The notes beneath the pieces are model-generated. The model was not told the DNA's origin and ran no database searches. It was given only the letters and a program-made list of their open reading frames with translations. This document shows, in pieces, positions 1 to 7,761 of a stretch of DNA of 32,144 nt; within the stretch, counting starts at the first letter, position 1, and the number at the start of each line of letters is the position of its first letter. A program made the translations under genes and the position numbers. The stretch comes from Enteroscipio rubneri (GTDB taxonomy: Bacteria; Actinomycetota; Coriobacteriia; Coriobacteriales; Eggerthellaceae): the NCBI RefSeq assembly GCF_002899715.1, contig NZ_PPEK01000021.1:1-32144 (forward strand). The letters are read 5' to 3'.

Positions 1-8
1 TCGGGCAT
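1..8 (-). CDS. Start of an unidentified gene running off the left edge
   Basis: An ATG on the minus strand at 8-6 is preceded by a strong Shine-Dalgarno, GGAGGAG (minus strand, 19-13), with a 4-nt gap to the start codon. Only two codons lie inside the window, so the product cannot be named. It would be divergent from the OLD-type nuclease gene at 449. Confidence 0.35.
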
Positions 9-19
9 GGCTCTCCTCC

Positions 20-448
20 AATATGCTTCTTGTCTCGACAACTCGAATCATACCGGGGCGGGCCGTGCCCTCCTTCCTATCTGGACGCTATCCTGCTGTC
101 AAAGTGCGCAAAAAATTGTACGTTACCTTTTGAGCTATGTTTAAATTTGTCTTTTGCCAGGGACGATTTGCACTCATGTGGTCTTAGGGCTGTTGGAGGG
201 ACAGCGGTATAATAATCACGAGATTTGAAAACAAAGATGGCGCAGCTGCATTCGCCTCTTGAGCTTCTGCTGGTGAAGGTGAAAAGATTTCTTCTCGAGC
301 AATCAATCGAGATTCGTTGATGTTGGGTTCGAACTCGATTCATCTTTCGTTCGAAAAGGCGCAATTGGCCTTGAGCTAGACCAGAAGCGTTTTGCGGTTT
401 TGGGCTTTGCTTCGCAGGCCGTTGAGGAGAAGGCGCTCAGGAGCTTGG
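20..448. other. Intergenic region between divergent genes
   Basis: This is about 430 bases without a convincing gene. The composition is more AT-rich than the rest, especially 105-150. It should hold promoters for the minus-strand gene at 8 and the plus-strand nuclease at 449. A TATAAT box lies at 208-213 on the plus strand without a good -35. TTGTAC at 116-121 with an AT-rich stretch about 17 nt downstream is another weak candidate. No clear hairpin or RNA gene was seen. Confidence 0.4.
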
Positions 449-2395
449 ATGGAGATGATGTTGATGCCGAATGATGCGATGATCAGGCTTTCCGGTGTTG
501 TAATCCATAACTACAAGTGCATCGATAATGACCAATCGTTTGATGTCGAGCCGGATGTGACCGTGCTCGTTGGTATGAATGAATCAGGCAAGACCACGGC
601 GCTCGAGGCAATTGCGAAGTGTCATTATTTCGACGAGGGCGATCCCAAGTTCAAGTTCGACGCCCTGAAAGATTATCCGCGTGCAAGATACAATAAATAC
701 AAAAAGGGCGATGAGCCCGAAGAAGCGGTGACTCTTAGATATGAGATTTCCGAAAAGATGAAATCTCATATCGAAACGGAGATGGGCGTCTCCCTAGAGG
801 GCACTGAGTTCACGGTTAAGAAGACGTACGGCGGAGAAACCCTCGTAAACATCTCGAAATTGTTCTCGGGGTCGTGGGCTTCGAAGGTCAAAGAAGTTCT
901 TGGCAAGATAGCTGAGGGCGGTATTTCGGAGGAAGAGCTCCTTGGCGTCAAATCGCGTGCGCAGCTCGATTCCGTTTTGTCGGGGCATGATCTAGGGGAG
1001 AATACCAAGTCGGTACTTGGATTATTTAGCAAGATGCTTCCCGCTACTGGTGAATCAGGGTGGGATAACCCGATTCAGTATTCCATTTGGGAAGATTACT
1101 TGAAGCCGAGCTTGCCTGTTTTTATCTATTACGATGAGTACTACCAGCTTCCTGGGAGGGTCGACCTATCCGAATTGAAGAACGCTTCCCCAAGCGATCC
1201 GTCGCTCAAGACAGCGAAAGCGCTCATCGATCTCTCCGGGGCGGATTTGGACATCTTGAGCGCCGCGGATGATTTCGAGGAGTTCAAATCCGAGTTGGAA
1301 GCGACCAGCATCGACATATCCGACACACTGTTCGAGTATTGGGGCTCCAATCAGAATCTTGAAATCGAGTTTGACGTCGATAAAGTCGAGGATGACGATG
1401 GCCGCAACCATCGAATAGTCAAGAGGGTCTTGGATATCCGCGTAAAAAACAAATGGAACAGGGTGTCCCTTCCCCTTGATAAGCGCAGCAAAGGATTCAA
1501 TTGGTTCTTCTCCTTTTTGGTATGGTTCAAAGCCATGCAGGAGGATAAGAACAGGCAGTACATCCTCCTCCTGGACGAACCGGGGTTGAATCTGCACGCT
1601 CTGGCTCAGGGCGATCTCCTCAGGTTCATCGACGACCTCTCCGAGGACCATCAGATCATATATACAACCCATTCTCCGTTCATGGTCGATTCGGAGCACC
1701 TCGAGAAGGTTCGTACTGTGGTCGAGGTCGAGAGGCAGGGAAGTAGGATATCTGATTCCTTACAAGAGAAGGATCCGGATACGCTCTTCCCGCTGCAAGC
1801 TGCGCTTGGGTATTCGGTCGCGCAGAATCTGTTCATCAACAAAAGGAACCTGCTGGTCGAAGGAATCTCGGATTTGGTGTATTTGGAGACTATGTCCGCA
1901 GAGCTTCTGAAACGAGGCAGGACGGGGTTGTCGGAGGAGGCGACCATCGTTCCGACGGGCGGTGCGGACAAGGTTGCGACTTTCATTTCTCTTATGAGAG
2001 GCTCGAAGCTTCAGATTGTGTGTCTTCTCGACTCGTTCGTGGACAAGAAATCCAAGCAGCGTATCGACGATCTCGTACGTGAAAAGATCATCAGGGATAA
2101 GAATATCGTCTACTACTCCGATGTTTGCAATGCGAGTTACGCTGATGTCGAAGACATGTTTGAGCCGGAAGAATATCTCCTTTTGTATAACGCCGCGTTC
2201 GACAAGAATGTCAGCATAAGCGAAATTAAGAGCGATCGGCCCATAATGATCCAGTTGAAAGACATGAATGGAGGGGACTTCAATCACTACCTTCCCGCTC
2301 GTGAGTTTGCAAGAAGGTCGGCGGAAATTGATCTATCGGACAAGACCCTAGAGAAGTTCGAAAACCTATTTTCGAAACTGAACTCTTTATTGTGA
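449..2395 (+). CDS. OLD-family ATP-dependent nuclease (AAA ATPase + TOPRIM)
   Basis: An SMC/RecF-like ATPase domain is followed by a TOPRIM nuclease domain, the architecture of OLD-family (overcoming lysogenisation defect) proteins, which act in phage defence or DNA processing. The Walker A motif GMNESGKTT follows a short N-terminal strand (VIHNYKCI). Walker B ILLLDEPGLNLH and the H-loop-like YTTHSPFMVD lie in the middle third. TOPRIM features follow: NLLVEGISDLVYLE, then PTGGADKV, then CLLDSF and a late DVEDMFEPEEY. In many TOPRIM domains the second motif is DxD; here it reads D-S-F, so metal binding may be altered. Start choice: ATG at 449 has AGGAG at 439-443; ATG at 464 with GGAG at 451-454 or ATG at 479 are alternatives. 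No GajB-like helicase partner is adjacent, so this is not a complete Gabija pair in this window. Confidence 0.82.
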   Translation: MEMMLMPNDAMIRLSGVVIHNYKCIDNDQSFDVEPDVTVLVGMNESGKTTALEAIAKCHYFDEGDPKFKFDALKDYPRARYNKYKKGDEPEEAVTLRYEISEKMKSHIETEMGVSLEGTEFTVKKTYGGETLVNISKLFSGSWASKVKEVLGKIAEGGISEEELLGVKSRAQLDSVLSGHDLGENTKSVLGLFSKMLPATGESGWDNPIQYSIWEDYLKPSLPVFIYYDEYYQLPGRVDLSELKNASPSDPSLKTAKALIDLSGADLDILSAADDFEEFKSELEATSIDISDTLFEYWGSNQNLEIEFDVDKVEDDDGRNHRIVKRVLDIRVKNKWNRVSLPLDKRSKGFNWFFSFLVWFKAMQEDKNRQYILLLDEPGLNLHALAQGDLLRFIDDLSEDHQIIYTTHSPFMVDSEHLEKVRTVVEVERQGSRISDSLQEKDPDTLFPLQAALGYSVAQNLFINKRNLLVEGISDLVYLETMSAELLKRGRTGLSEEATIVPTGGADKVATFISLMRGSKLQIVCLLDSFVDKKSKQRIDDLVREKIIRDKNIVYYSDVCNASYADVEDMFEPEEYLLLYNAAFDKNVSISEIKSDRPIMIQLKDMNGGDFNHYLPAREFARRSAEIDLSDKTLEKFENLFSKLNSLL

Positions 2396-2431
2396 TTCGC
2401 CGTCGAACAAGGAAGTATCGTTTGCGAGCTT

Positions 2432-2461
2432 GAGCCAAGAGGCCCAAAGGCCATTTGGCTC
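2432..2461 (+). terminator. Hairpin between convergent genes
   Basis: GAGCCAA (2432-2438) pairs with TTGGCTC (2455-2461). Inside, GGCC pairs with GGCC around a CAAA loop, with a two-base internal mismatch. It lies between the converging nuclease gene and the minus-strand gene ending at 2493, so it probably serves both. The T tract is weak (CTTCT). Confidence 0.55.
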
Positions 2462-2492
2462 TTCTACTGCTGCTTTGATTGGCGGGGGATGG

Positions 2493-3200
2493 CTACTTGT
2501 TTTCCCAGCGGCCTCCGACACCGAGGGTTTCCCAATGCCCTTCCTCGGGGTGCTCGACGGTTTCTTCCCCGACCTTTACCTGCCGGACTTCACTGTGATA
2601 GCCTGATCCCTCTCCGGCGAGCATGTGCTGCTTGTTATGTGCCGACGTGTTTCCTGTGATGTCGGCTCCGCAGACGTTGCAGATCGATCTTTCGACGTTC
2701 TCGTAAACGGGAATCGTTTCGGTCCATGCGGCTTTGTCAACGACCCAAACCTTTTCAGTATCCTCGACCCAAGTTTTTTGAGGGTTGCCTGGCTGCGAGG
2801 AAGTGGAGGGCTCCTTCGCGGGGTCTGATTGCCTATCGCCTGCTTCCTCGTTGCTCGAAATGCCCTTTCCGTTGTTCGGAGGGGTAGTTGCATTGGAATT
2901 GGTTGCGTTGTCTTGGGTCTCAGGCGCCGGATTGCCCATGCCTGTCGCCTTGGAACTATTGGAGCTGCTGCTGAGGTTCGCCTCTTTACTATTGGCTTCA
3001 AATACTGAGCTTCTGCTGTCGGCAATACTGGGAGCACCGTTAGCATTGCCGTCAAGGGCCGAACTCGGCTGGTTCGTGTCGGAAAGTGCGAAGCACAGCG
3101 CGACCACGAGAATGGCCGTCGCGCATCCCGTGATGACAGCGGCCTTCCTCCTATCGCTGAAAAGCATACGTATCTTGCTCTTGAACATTTTAAGCTTCAT
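2493..3200 (-). CDS. Membrane-anchored protein with C-terminal Cys2-His2 zinc-finger-like domain
   Basis: A short basic N terminus (KSKIR, DRRKAA) precedes one membrane segment (about residues 21-40). Next comes a long low-complexity linker rich in Ser, Asn, Thr and Pro (about 45-135), and then an aromatic domain with WVEDTEKVWVV and AAWTETIPVYENV. The last part carries C174-x2-C177 and H188-x3-H192, a likely zinc site, followed by a YHSEVRQV/GHWE tail. Such W/Y-rich modules with CNxCG are familiar in surface proteins of gut Gram-positives, but no function is established that I can name. The start is uncertain by one codon: AGGAGG is 7 nt from a GTG at 3203 and 10 nt from the ATG at 3200. It is last in the mobilisation operon, so an exported role linked to transfer is possible (inference). 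Confidence 0.7.
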   Translation of the reverse strand: MKLKMFKSKIRMLFSDRRKAAVITGCATAILVVALCFALSDTNQPSSALDGNANGAPSIADSRSSVFEANSKEANLSSSSNSSKATGMGNPAPETQDNATNSNATTPPNNGKGISSNEEAGDRQSDPAKEPSTSSQPGNPQKTWVEDTEKVWVVDKAAWTETIPVYENVERSICNVCGADITGNTSAHNKQHMLAGEGSGYHSEVRQVKVGEETVEHPEEGHWETLGVGGRWENK

Positions 3201-3214
3201 CACTATCTTGCCTC

Positions 3215-3286
3215 CTACATGAACCTGAACACGGCTCGGAACAGCCAGGCGAAGAATCCGATCGTCGCTTTAACCAAGAACCTCAT
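3215..3286 (-). CDS. Candidate 23-aa hydrophobic small protein
   Basis: This small ORF begins inside the end of the 209-aa gene (start ATG 3286-3284, upstream gene stop at 3270) and ends at TAG 3217-3215, which overlaps the AGGAGG of the next gene. It has its own AAGGA about 7 nt before the ATG. The peptide starts MRFLVKATIGFFAWLF and is basic and hydrophobic, long enough for one membrane helix. The stop-start and SD-stop overlaps suggest translational coupling inside the operon. The length is short enough for a chance ORF. Confidence 0.4.
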   Translation of the reverse strand: MRFLVKATIGFFAWLFRAVFRFM

Positions 3287-3899
3287 CGTCTAATCCTTCC
3301 ATCCATTCGCACCCTTCGTCCTGGGCTCCGTCTTCATTACCGGGATGCCGCTCTCCAAAGGAGCCGGGGGACGAGGCGCTTAGAGCCAGCGCCTCGTCGT
3401 ACGCTCCGAGTCCGAAACCGAATCTCGAGCAGATCTCTTCGGGTGCCGCCACCGAAGCGCCGGGCATGCGGGACAGGATGCCGAAGAGCTCGACGGCGCA
3501 CTGCGCCTTGCTCTTCTGAGAGGCGTCGCCGATGCACAGGTCGACCATCTGCTTGAACTTCGCCGCGTCCACGAGCTCTCCTCCCACGCGGAACGCGAGC
3601 TCTCTTTCGTCGGCCTTTATCTGGACCACATGCGAAACCTCTTCCTTCTCCGCGAGCAGGAACTGCCATCCTCGGCTTCTTGAGGCTTTGGGCGTCCTCT
3701 CCTGGGAATCGAGTTGCGCCGCAGACGGGGAGATGTCGTAATGATGGATGCAAAGCCACAAGCCCGTCTGCCCCAGACGGTCGAATCTCAGCTCGTAGTT
3801 CGCGAGCATCGCGTTGCTTCCGAAGGGCTGCGCAGCGGTGAACCGCCCGTCGTCGAAGACGTCGACCTTCCCGTTGTCGTATGTGATGACTACCTTCAT
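3270..3899 (-). CDS. Unknown protein of the mobilisation operon (209 aa)
   Basis: The start ATG (3899-3897) overlaps the relaxase stop as ATGA, indicating translational coupling. The N-terminal half looks like a small beta-rich domain (VVITYDNGKVDVFDDG; LWLCIHHYDIS), and the middle holds VSHVVQIKADERELAFRV. The last 60 residues are Ser/Gly/Glu rich and probably disordered. I do not recognise the family. Its position directly after relaxase suggests an accessory relaxosome or transfer role, which is inference only. The long overlapping open frame reaching 4880 on this strand is out of frame with the true relaxase and is not coding. Confidence 0.65.
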   Translation of the reverse strand: MKVVITYDNGKVDVFDDGRFTAAQPFGSNAMLANYELRFDRLGQTGLWLCIHHYDISPSAAQLDSQERTPKASRSRGWQFLLAEKEEVSHVVQIKADERELAFRVGGELVDAAKFKQMVDLCIGDASQKSKAQCAVELFGILSRMPGASVAAPEEICSRFGFGLGAYDEALALSASSPGSFGERHPGNEDGAQDEGCEWMEGLDDEVLG

Positions 3900-5188
3900 C
3901 GCTGGCGCTCCTCCCGCCTTTCGCGCGGCTGCTCGCGTTGCGGGGCGCTCCGCTCGGAGCCCGATGGCTCGCCCGCCCAGCCTCCTTTGCCGCTGGCGCG
4001 ATCGTCCCTTCGGTTGACGTCGTGGAGCGGAAGCGCCTTTCTCTCCTTCAGGAAGTCCCTCGCATGCTCCAGGGCCTCGATCTCCTTCCAGATGCGGGTT
4101 TCCTGGCTGGCGGGAACTCCGTTTCGCAGCCTGCCTCGTTGCGCCGCGATCGCGCTGTCGGCAGCATCGAGGGACATGATGCGCCATTTGCCGCAGACCT
4201 CTAACGCATTGGAGAGCGAATCCAGCTCGTCGAGGTCCTTGAGTTCGACTGCCTTCCTGGCGAGGCGCAGGAACTCCCGCGAGGATGCGTCCGGCAGGTG
4301 CTCTGCCCTCGCTCCGAGGAGTCGTCTCTCCAGCGCGGCCTTGCCGAAGGATGCGCCCAGGCGCTCTCCCGATACGCGGCGGGCGGGCGCGTCGGCGAGC
4401 GAGAAGATCCAGTCTTGCCTGCGCGCGCGGGGGGAGTTGTCCTCGATCCCGACTCCCATCATCACGAGGATGCTGCGGAACTCCTGCTCGTTTCTGGCAA
4501 GGCCCTTCGCGACGCTCACCCTGTTCCTGATGTCCGCCACCCACGAGTAGCCGCCCGCCGCCTCGGCCCTTCGCTCGGCTCGACTGCGGTAGGTCTCCTG
4601 CAGGGTGCGCGCTTTCGCTCTGGGCTCGCCCTTGTTTGCCGCGAGTCGCTGGAAGCCTGTGCTGGGCTCGGGCCTTTCGTTGCTGAGCGCCCTGAGTCCC
4701 CGCTCGGCCGCCATCTCCTGGAGCGCCCGGTTGAGATCGAGGGGGTTGTCGGTACGCATCCTCCTGCCTGTGACCACGTTCGTGTTGTTCACGACGATGT
4801 GCGCATGGGGGATGCGGTTTTCGTTGTCGTCGTGGTAGATGATTGCGATGTGGTGCTCGGGGAAGAACCGGAGCGCCCATGCGTGCGCCAGCTCCCTGAG
4901 CTCATCGAGGCTCACTTCGTCTTCCGGGGAGGGAGACAGCACGAAATGCTTAAAGGTACGGGCCCTCTTCCCGTTCCACGGGTCGTCGTTGCCGCATTCG
5001 GCTCTGAAGGCGTCCATTTCCGTCGCCCAATCGAAGGGCTTCCCGGATTCGGGCTCGCGCATGAGGTCCGCGTCCGGCGTCTCGGAGAAATTGAAGAAGT
5101 CGCGCGCGAGCGCGCGCCCGTTCTTCTCGAGGTACCTTTGGACCGGGACGCAGCTTCCGTGTCCCGATATGGGCTTCAGCACTGGCAT
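3896..5188 (-). CDS. Relaxase / mobilisation nuclease
   Basis: The 430-aa protein nicks at oriT and pilots the transferred strand. The N-terminal relaxase domain shows a likely catalytic tyrosine at Y19 (QRYLEKNGR), then KHFVLSPSPEDE with H81, and the metal-binding motif H128-A-H130-IVVN (PHAHIVVNNTN), the three-motif pattern of the PF03432 relaxase family. After about residue 160 come a basic region (KARTLQETYRSRAERR) and helical, Arg-rich C-terminal segments. The start at ATG 5188 lies 2 nt after the mobC stop; the longer open frame upstream reads through mobC in another phase and is rejected. The downstream gene overlaps by 4 nt. Without a coupling protein or T4SS in view, it points to mobilisation in trans. 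Confidence 0.88.
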   Translation of the reverse strand: MPVLKPISGHGSCVPVQRYLEKNGRALARDFFNFSETPDADLMREPESGKPFDWATEMDAFRAECGNDDPWNGKRARTFKHFVLSPSPEDEVSLDELRELAHAWALRFFPEHHIAIIYHDDNENRIPHAHIVVNNTNVVTGRRMRTDNPLDLNRALQEMAAERGLRALSNERPEPSTGFQRLAANKGEPRAKARTLQETYRSRAERRAEAAGGYSWVADIRNRVSVAKGLARNEQEFRSILVMMGVGIEDNSPRARRQDWIFSLADAPARRVSGERLGASFGKAALERRLLGARAEHLPDASSREFLRLARKAVELKDLDELDSLSNALEVCGKWRIMSLDAADSAIAAQRGRLRNGVPASQETRIWKEIEALEHARDFLKERKALPLHDVNRRDDRASGKGGWAGEPSGSERSAPQREQPRERREERQR

Positions 5189-5190
5189 CC

Positions 5191-5607
5191 TCACCACCTC
5201 GCGAACATCGCGGTCTCGAGCCGTGACATCTCCTCGCACAGCTTTTCCTGCCGGGCGTTCACGGCATCCAGCTTCTCGCGGATCTCCGGGAGGGCGATGT
5301 CCAGGTACTCGTATCGGAGCTTTCCGCGCCGTAGGTAGTAAGAGATGGAGTTGAGCGCATGCGTCGCCTGGTTCAGGTTCGTGCCGAACCGGCGCATTTC
5401 CTTGTGGATGCGCGATATCTCCTTGGCGTCGACGACGACCAGGCGGACGTTGGACCCGTGGATCTCGCTGGCGGGAAGCTGCGCCAAAAGGCGGATGAGG
5501 TCGGACCTCGTGAGGCCGCATTTCTCGGCGATCTCGTCGATGTGGGCCCGCTCTTCCGGGGTCATGCGGATGTGGAAGTCCGCGGTCTTGGGGTTCTTCT
5601 TGCTCAT
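5191..5607 (-). CDS. mobC: MobC-like mobilisation accessory protein
   Basis: The 138-aa protein begins MSKKNPKTADFHIRMTPEE, with a ribbon-helix-helix-like DNA-binding segment (FHIRMTPEERAHIDEIAEKC, then LTRSDLIRLLA). A middle helix contains the MobC signature RRFGTNLNQATHALNS (about residues 80-97), matching PF05713. The C-terminal helix is coiled. MobC proteins bind oriT, open it and assist relaxase nicking. The start at 5607 is supported by GAAAGG 8 nt upstream. It is the first gene of the mob operon, and the relaxase starts 2 nt after its stop. Confidence 0.85.
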   Translation of the reverse strand: MSKKNPKTADFHIRMTPEERAHIDEIAEKCGLTRSDLIRLLAQLPASEIHGSNVRLVVVDAKEISRIHKEMRRFGTNLNQATHALNSISYYLRRGKLRYEYLDIALPEIREKLDAVNARQEKLCEEMSRLETAMFARW

Positions 5608-5747
5608 GGGCGAAACCTTTCGCTTAGGGGCCAGCGGGGGCTCCCCCGCGACGAGGGAGCCAGGTCTGTCGGGCTTGCCCCGGCAGGCTGGGCGACCGAG
5701 CCGGTTCTCCGACCCGTTCGCGATGCGAAGGGAGGAGGCCGGCGCTT

Positions 5748-5769
5748 CCCGTGGGTCTGTATCCACGGG
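5748..5769. repeat. Inverted repeat in oriT region (7 bp arms)
   Basis: CCCGTGG (5748-5754) and CCACGGG (5763-5769) flank GTCTGTAT. The loop and right arm share TGTATCC with the neighbouring hairpin at 5778. Confidence 0.6.
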
Positions 5770-5772
5770 AAA

Positions 5773-5803
5773 CCATCGGAAGGGATTTGTATCCCTTCCA
5801 TGG
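5773..5803. repeat. Inverted repeat in oriT region (9 bp arms plus bulged extension)
   Basis: GGAAGGGAT (5778-5786) and ATCCCTTCC (5791-5799) enclose TTGT. CCAT (5773-5776) and ATGG (5800-5803) extend the stem beyond one unpaired C. There is no T tract, so it is a protein-binding or nick-presenting structure more likely than a terminator. Confidence 0.6.
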
Positions 5804-5876
5804 GCTACTTGCTAAACCCGGGGCTCACGGCCGATCGAGGAGGCGCCCTCTTTCGCCGCGAGCCCCTGCCGAACGC

Positions 5877-6785
5877 CTAGAGGAGCCTTCCCAGCTCCTC
5901 GGCATGCCTGGCGATGGCCTCGATCATGCCCCGGTCGGCCTGCGGGAGGGGCGTTCGGTGCCTGGAGAGGAACTTCTGGATCTCCCTGTCCGCCCGGCGC
6001 AGCCTATCGTCCGCGTCGGTGCCCTTCGAGGTGCTCCTCCGGATGAAGTCCGTGGTGTCGCGCTTGCCGTACCCGCCCTCCTCGGTCCATCGGACGTGGA
6101 GGCGCATCTGCTCTTTCCGCGGCACCTTCGAGAGCATCCTCACCGCCTCGCTCGAGAGCCTCCCCTCGTCGGCGATGCTCCTCCAGCCGGTGGAGAGGTC
6201 GTTTTCGATGATCGACGCCAGCGCCTCCTGCCGCCGGATCGACTTGCCGGAGACCTTCCGCCCCGTCTGGGCGCTTATGATCTCCGCCTTGATGTCCTCG
6301 GTGCGCATGCCGGAAAGGCCCGGGTCGCTCCTCCTCATGCGCTCGACCTCCTCCCCGAGCGCCCGCGTCGCGGCGGCGCGCTCCGTGACGGAGAGCTCCC
6401 TCGTGAAGTAGTTCGCCGCGTGGAGGAGCGTGATAGCCTGTTCGTCCGTGACGCCTTCGACGATCCTGCACGGCATCCTCGCGAAGCTTTCGTCGTCCTC
6501 GGCGAGGAGCCTGTAGGCGGCCTTGCGGCGGTGCCCGGAGATCATCTGGAACCCTCCGTCGGGAAGCTTCCTGACGAGCGGTATGTCCGTGAGCCCGTCC
6601 TTGCGTATGGACTCGGCAAGCCTCCCGATGGCCTCCTCGTCCATCGAGTAGACGGCGTTCCCGGGATGGTCTTCGATGTCCGAGACCTCTATCTCCTCTA
6701 TGGGGAAGCGCCTCCTGGTGGCGGCGCTCTCGTCGAGGAGCCCTGCGATGGTGAAAGCTTTCGCGGCGTCTTTAGGAGAGCTCAC
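5877..6785 (-). CDS. parB: ParB-like partition protein
   Basis: The 302-aa protein has the N-terminal ParB/Srx-like CTPase domain: [15 protein letters not shown], then [11 protein letters not shown], and [13 protein letters not shown] with the GHRR phosphate motif at about residues 84-87. [18 protein letters not shown] helix and a helix-turn-helix region follow. ParB binds centromere-like sites and works with ParA in segregation. The start is GTG at 6785: AGGAGG lies 6 nt upstream and the gene overlaps the end of parA by 14 nt, a typical parAB coupling. The Walker protein next door supports the call. In an integrated element it may stabilise the excised form (inference). Confidence 0.88.
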   Translation of the reverse strand: MSSPKDAAKAFTIAGLLDESAATRRRFPIEEIEVSDIEDHPGNAVYSMDEEAIGRLAESIRKDGLTDIPLVRKLPDGGFQMISGHRRKAAYRLLAEDDESFARMPCRIVEGVTDEQAITLLHAANYFTRELSVTERAAATRALGEEVERMRRSDPGLSGMRTEDIKAEIISAQTGRKVSGKSIRRQEALASIIENDLSTGWRSIADEGRLSSEAVRMLSKVPRKEQMRLHVRWTEEGGYGKRDTTDFIRRSTSKGTDADDRLRRADREIQKFLSRHRTPLPQADRGMIEAIARHAEELGRLL

Positions 6786-7539
6786 GGTCCACCTCCTCGG
6801 CGAGGGCGAGGTAGTCCTGCGCGGGCCTGCTCGACGGGGCGTAGTCGACGACCGGCTTCCAGACCCAGGAGCCTTCGCCGACTTTGGTCGAGGAGTGGAT
6901 GCTCGTCTCGAACTGCCTGTCGGCGAAGAACCTGTCGAGGACCTCGGTGCCCGTCGCGTTGCTTCGCGTCTGGCGCCCGGGGACGCACGTCCGCAGGATC
7001 CTGAAGTTGGGGGTCGGGAGCCGCAGCGCGTCGCTGACCCGCCTCATGGCGTTGACCGTGAGGGCGGTCCCCCTCATGACCGAGCCGTCGAGCTTGACCG
7101 GGATCACCACCATGCCCCCCGCGGAGGCGGCGATGTAGGCGTTGACCGCCAGCCTCTTCATCACCGGCGAGCAATCGATGATGGCGATGTCGTAGTCTCC
7201 CGCCGCGTCGGTGAGCGCGAACTTGAGCGTCTGCTCGTGGAGCAGGAGCTCGTTCTGGTCGACCAGGTCGATGATCGAGGGGATCACCGAGAGCTCCTCG
7301 ACGTCCGTCTCGAAGGCGAGGTCTGCGACGGGGGCGTGCCCGTAGAGCAGCTCGATGGTGCTCCGCCCCTCCTCTTCCGCCCGGCCGTAGAGGCCGAAGT
7401 AGTCGGTCGCCGACGCCTGCGGGTCGAGGTCGACGAGGAGCACGCGCCGGCCTTTCGATGCGAACACGGACGCCAGGTTCACCGCGGTCGTGGTCTTGCC
7501 GACGCCCCCTTTGTAGTTGCTTATGGCTATCGTCTTCAT
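6772..7539 (-). CDS. parA: ParA-family partition ATPase
   Basis: The 255-aa deviant Walker-A ATPase (MinD/ParA class) has [14 protein letters not shown] (K10 and K15), [16 protein letters not shown] as Walker A', and [14 protein letters not shown] as Walker B. Length is typical of short ParA proteins lacking an N-terminal DNA-binding extension, so a separate regulator or ParB would control the promoter. GAAAGG lies upstream of the ATG at 7539. parB follows with a 14-nt overlap. The upstream gap contains CAGTAC-type dyads that could be the centromere or operator. Confidence 0.92.
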   Translation of the reverse strand: MKTIAISNYKGGVGKTTTAVNLASVFASKGRRVLLVDLDPQASATDYFGLYGRAEEEGRSTIELLYGHAPVADLAFETDVEELSVIPSIIDLVDQNELLLHEQTLKFALTDAAGDYDIAIIDCSPVMKRLAVNAYIAASAGGMVVIPVKLDGSVMRGTALTVNAMRRVSDALRLPTPNFRILRTCVPGRQTRSNATGTEVLDRFFADRQFETSIHSSTKVGEGSWVWKPVVDYAPSSRPAQDYLALAEEVDRELS

Positions 7540-7568
7540 CTTCGGCCTTTCGGGTAGCTTTCAAAAAC

Positions 7569-7629
7569 CGTACGAGAATGTACTGTATCCACAGTTTAGC
7601 ACATAACAGTACAGAAACGTACTGCTATG
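7569..7629. promoter_or_regulatory. Dyad repeats upstream of parA (candidate centromere/operator)
   Basis: CAGTAC (7607-7612) and GTACTG (7619-7624) are separated by AGAAAC, and the outer CATA/TATG extends the arms to 11 bp with one mismatch. A second, shorter copy, GTAC-GAGAAT-GTAC, lies at 7570-7583. The same dyad with ACAAAC in the middle occurs at 30013-30035 near attR. The location just upstream of parA fits a ParB site, a parA operator or both. The function is inference. Confidence 0.5.
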
Positions 7630-7666
7630 TTCGAACGAGGGGGCGCATGAGGCGCGGACTGCGGGC

Positions 7667-7709
7667 GAGATCCGCGTTAGGTTCGCGTTAGGTCTGTGTG
7701 AGATCCGCG
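7667..7709. repeat. Short direct repeats upstream of the 7762 gene
   Basis: GAGATCCGCG occurs at 7667-7676 and 7700-7709. CGCGTTAGGT occurs at 7673-7682 and 7684-7693, an 11-nt period. The helical phasing suggests a protein-binding array. It lies just upstream of a TACAAT box at 7724-7729. Confidence 0.4.
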
Positions 7710-7723
7710 CGAGGCGGGGCCTG

Positions 7724-7729
7724 TACAAT
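7724..7729 (+). promoter_or_regulatory. Possible -10 box for the 7762 gene
   Basis: TACAAT lies 32 nt before the ATG at 7762. No clear -35 was seen, and the upstream spacing is occupied by the direct repeats at 7667-7709. Confidence 0.3.
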
Positions 7730-7761
7730 GTGCGGGAAGGTTCTTTCGGATAGGGGGTCCG

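Larger units (their letters stand above)
5608..5876. other. Probable origin of transfer (oriT) region
   Basis: The 269-base gap between parB's end and mobC's start is the expected place for oriT. It holds three inverted repeats: 5634-5640 with 5643-5649; 5748-5754 with 5763-5769; and 5778-5786 with 5791-5799, the last extended by CCAT/ATGG around a single bulge. The latter two share TGTATCC in the loop and 3' arm, as if one recognition unit were repeated. The nick site cannot be placed from sequence alone. The mobC promoter must also be here. Confidence 0.55.

Noticed and set aside
449-2395. A Gabija system (GajA)
   Set aside because: No GajB-type UvrD helicase follows; the next gene is on the opposite strand.
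3270-4880. A 536-residue open frame on the minus strand covering the relaxase region
   Set aside because: Its first 327 residues are Arg/Pro/Gly-rich and out of frame with the relaxase, which has clear motifs. Only the part from 3899 is a real gene.
5748-5803. The hairpins as terminators of parB
   Set aside because: They lie on the downstream side of parB but lack a T tract, share an internal word and sit immediately before mobC; an oriT role fits better, though a terminator role is not excluded.
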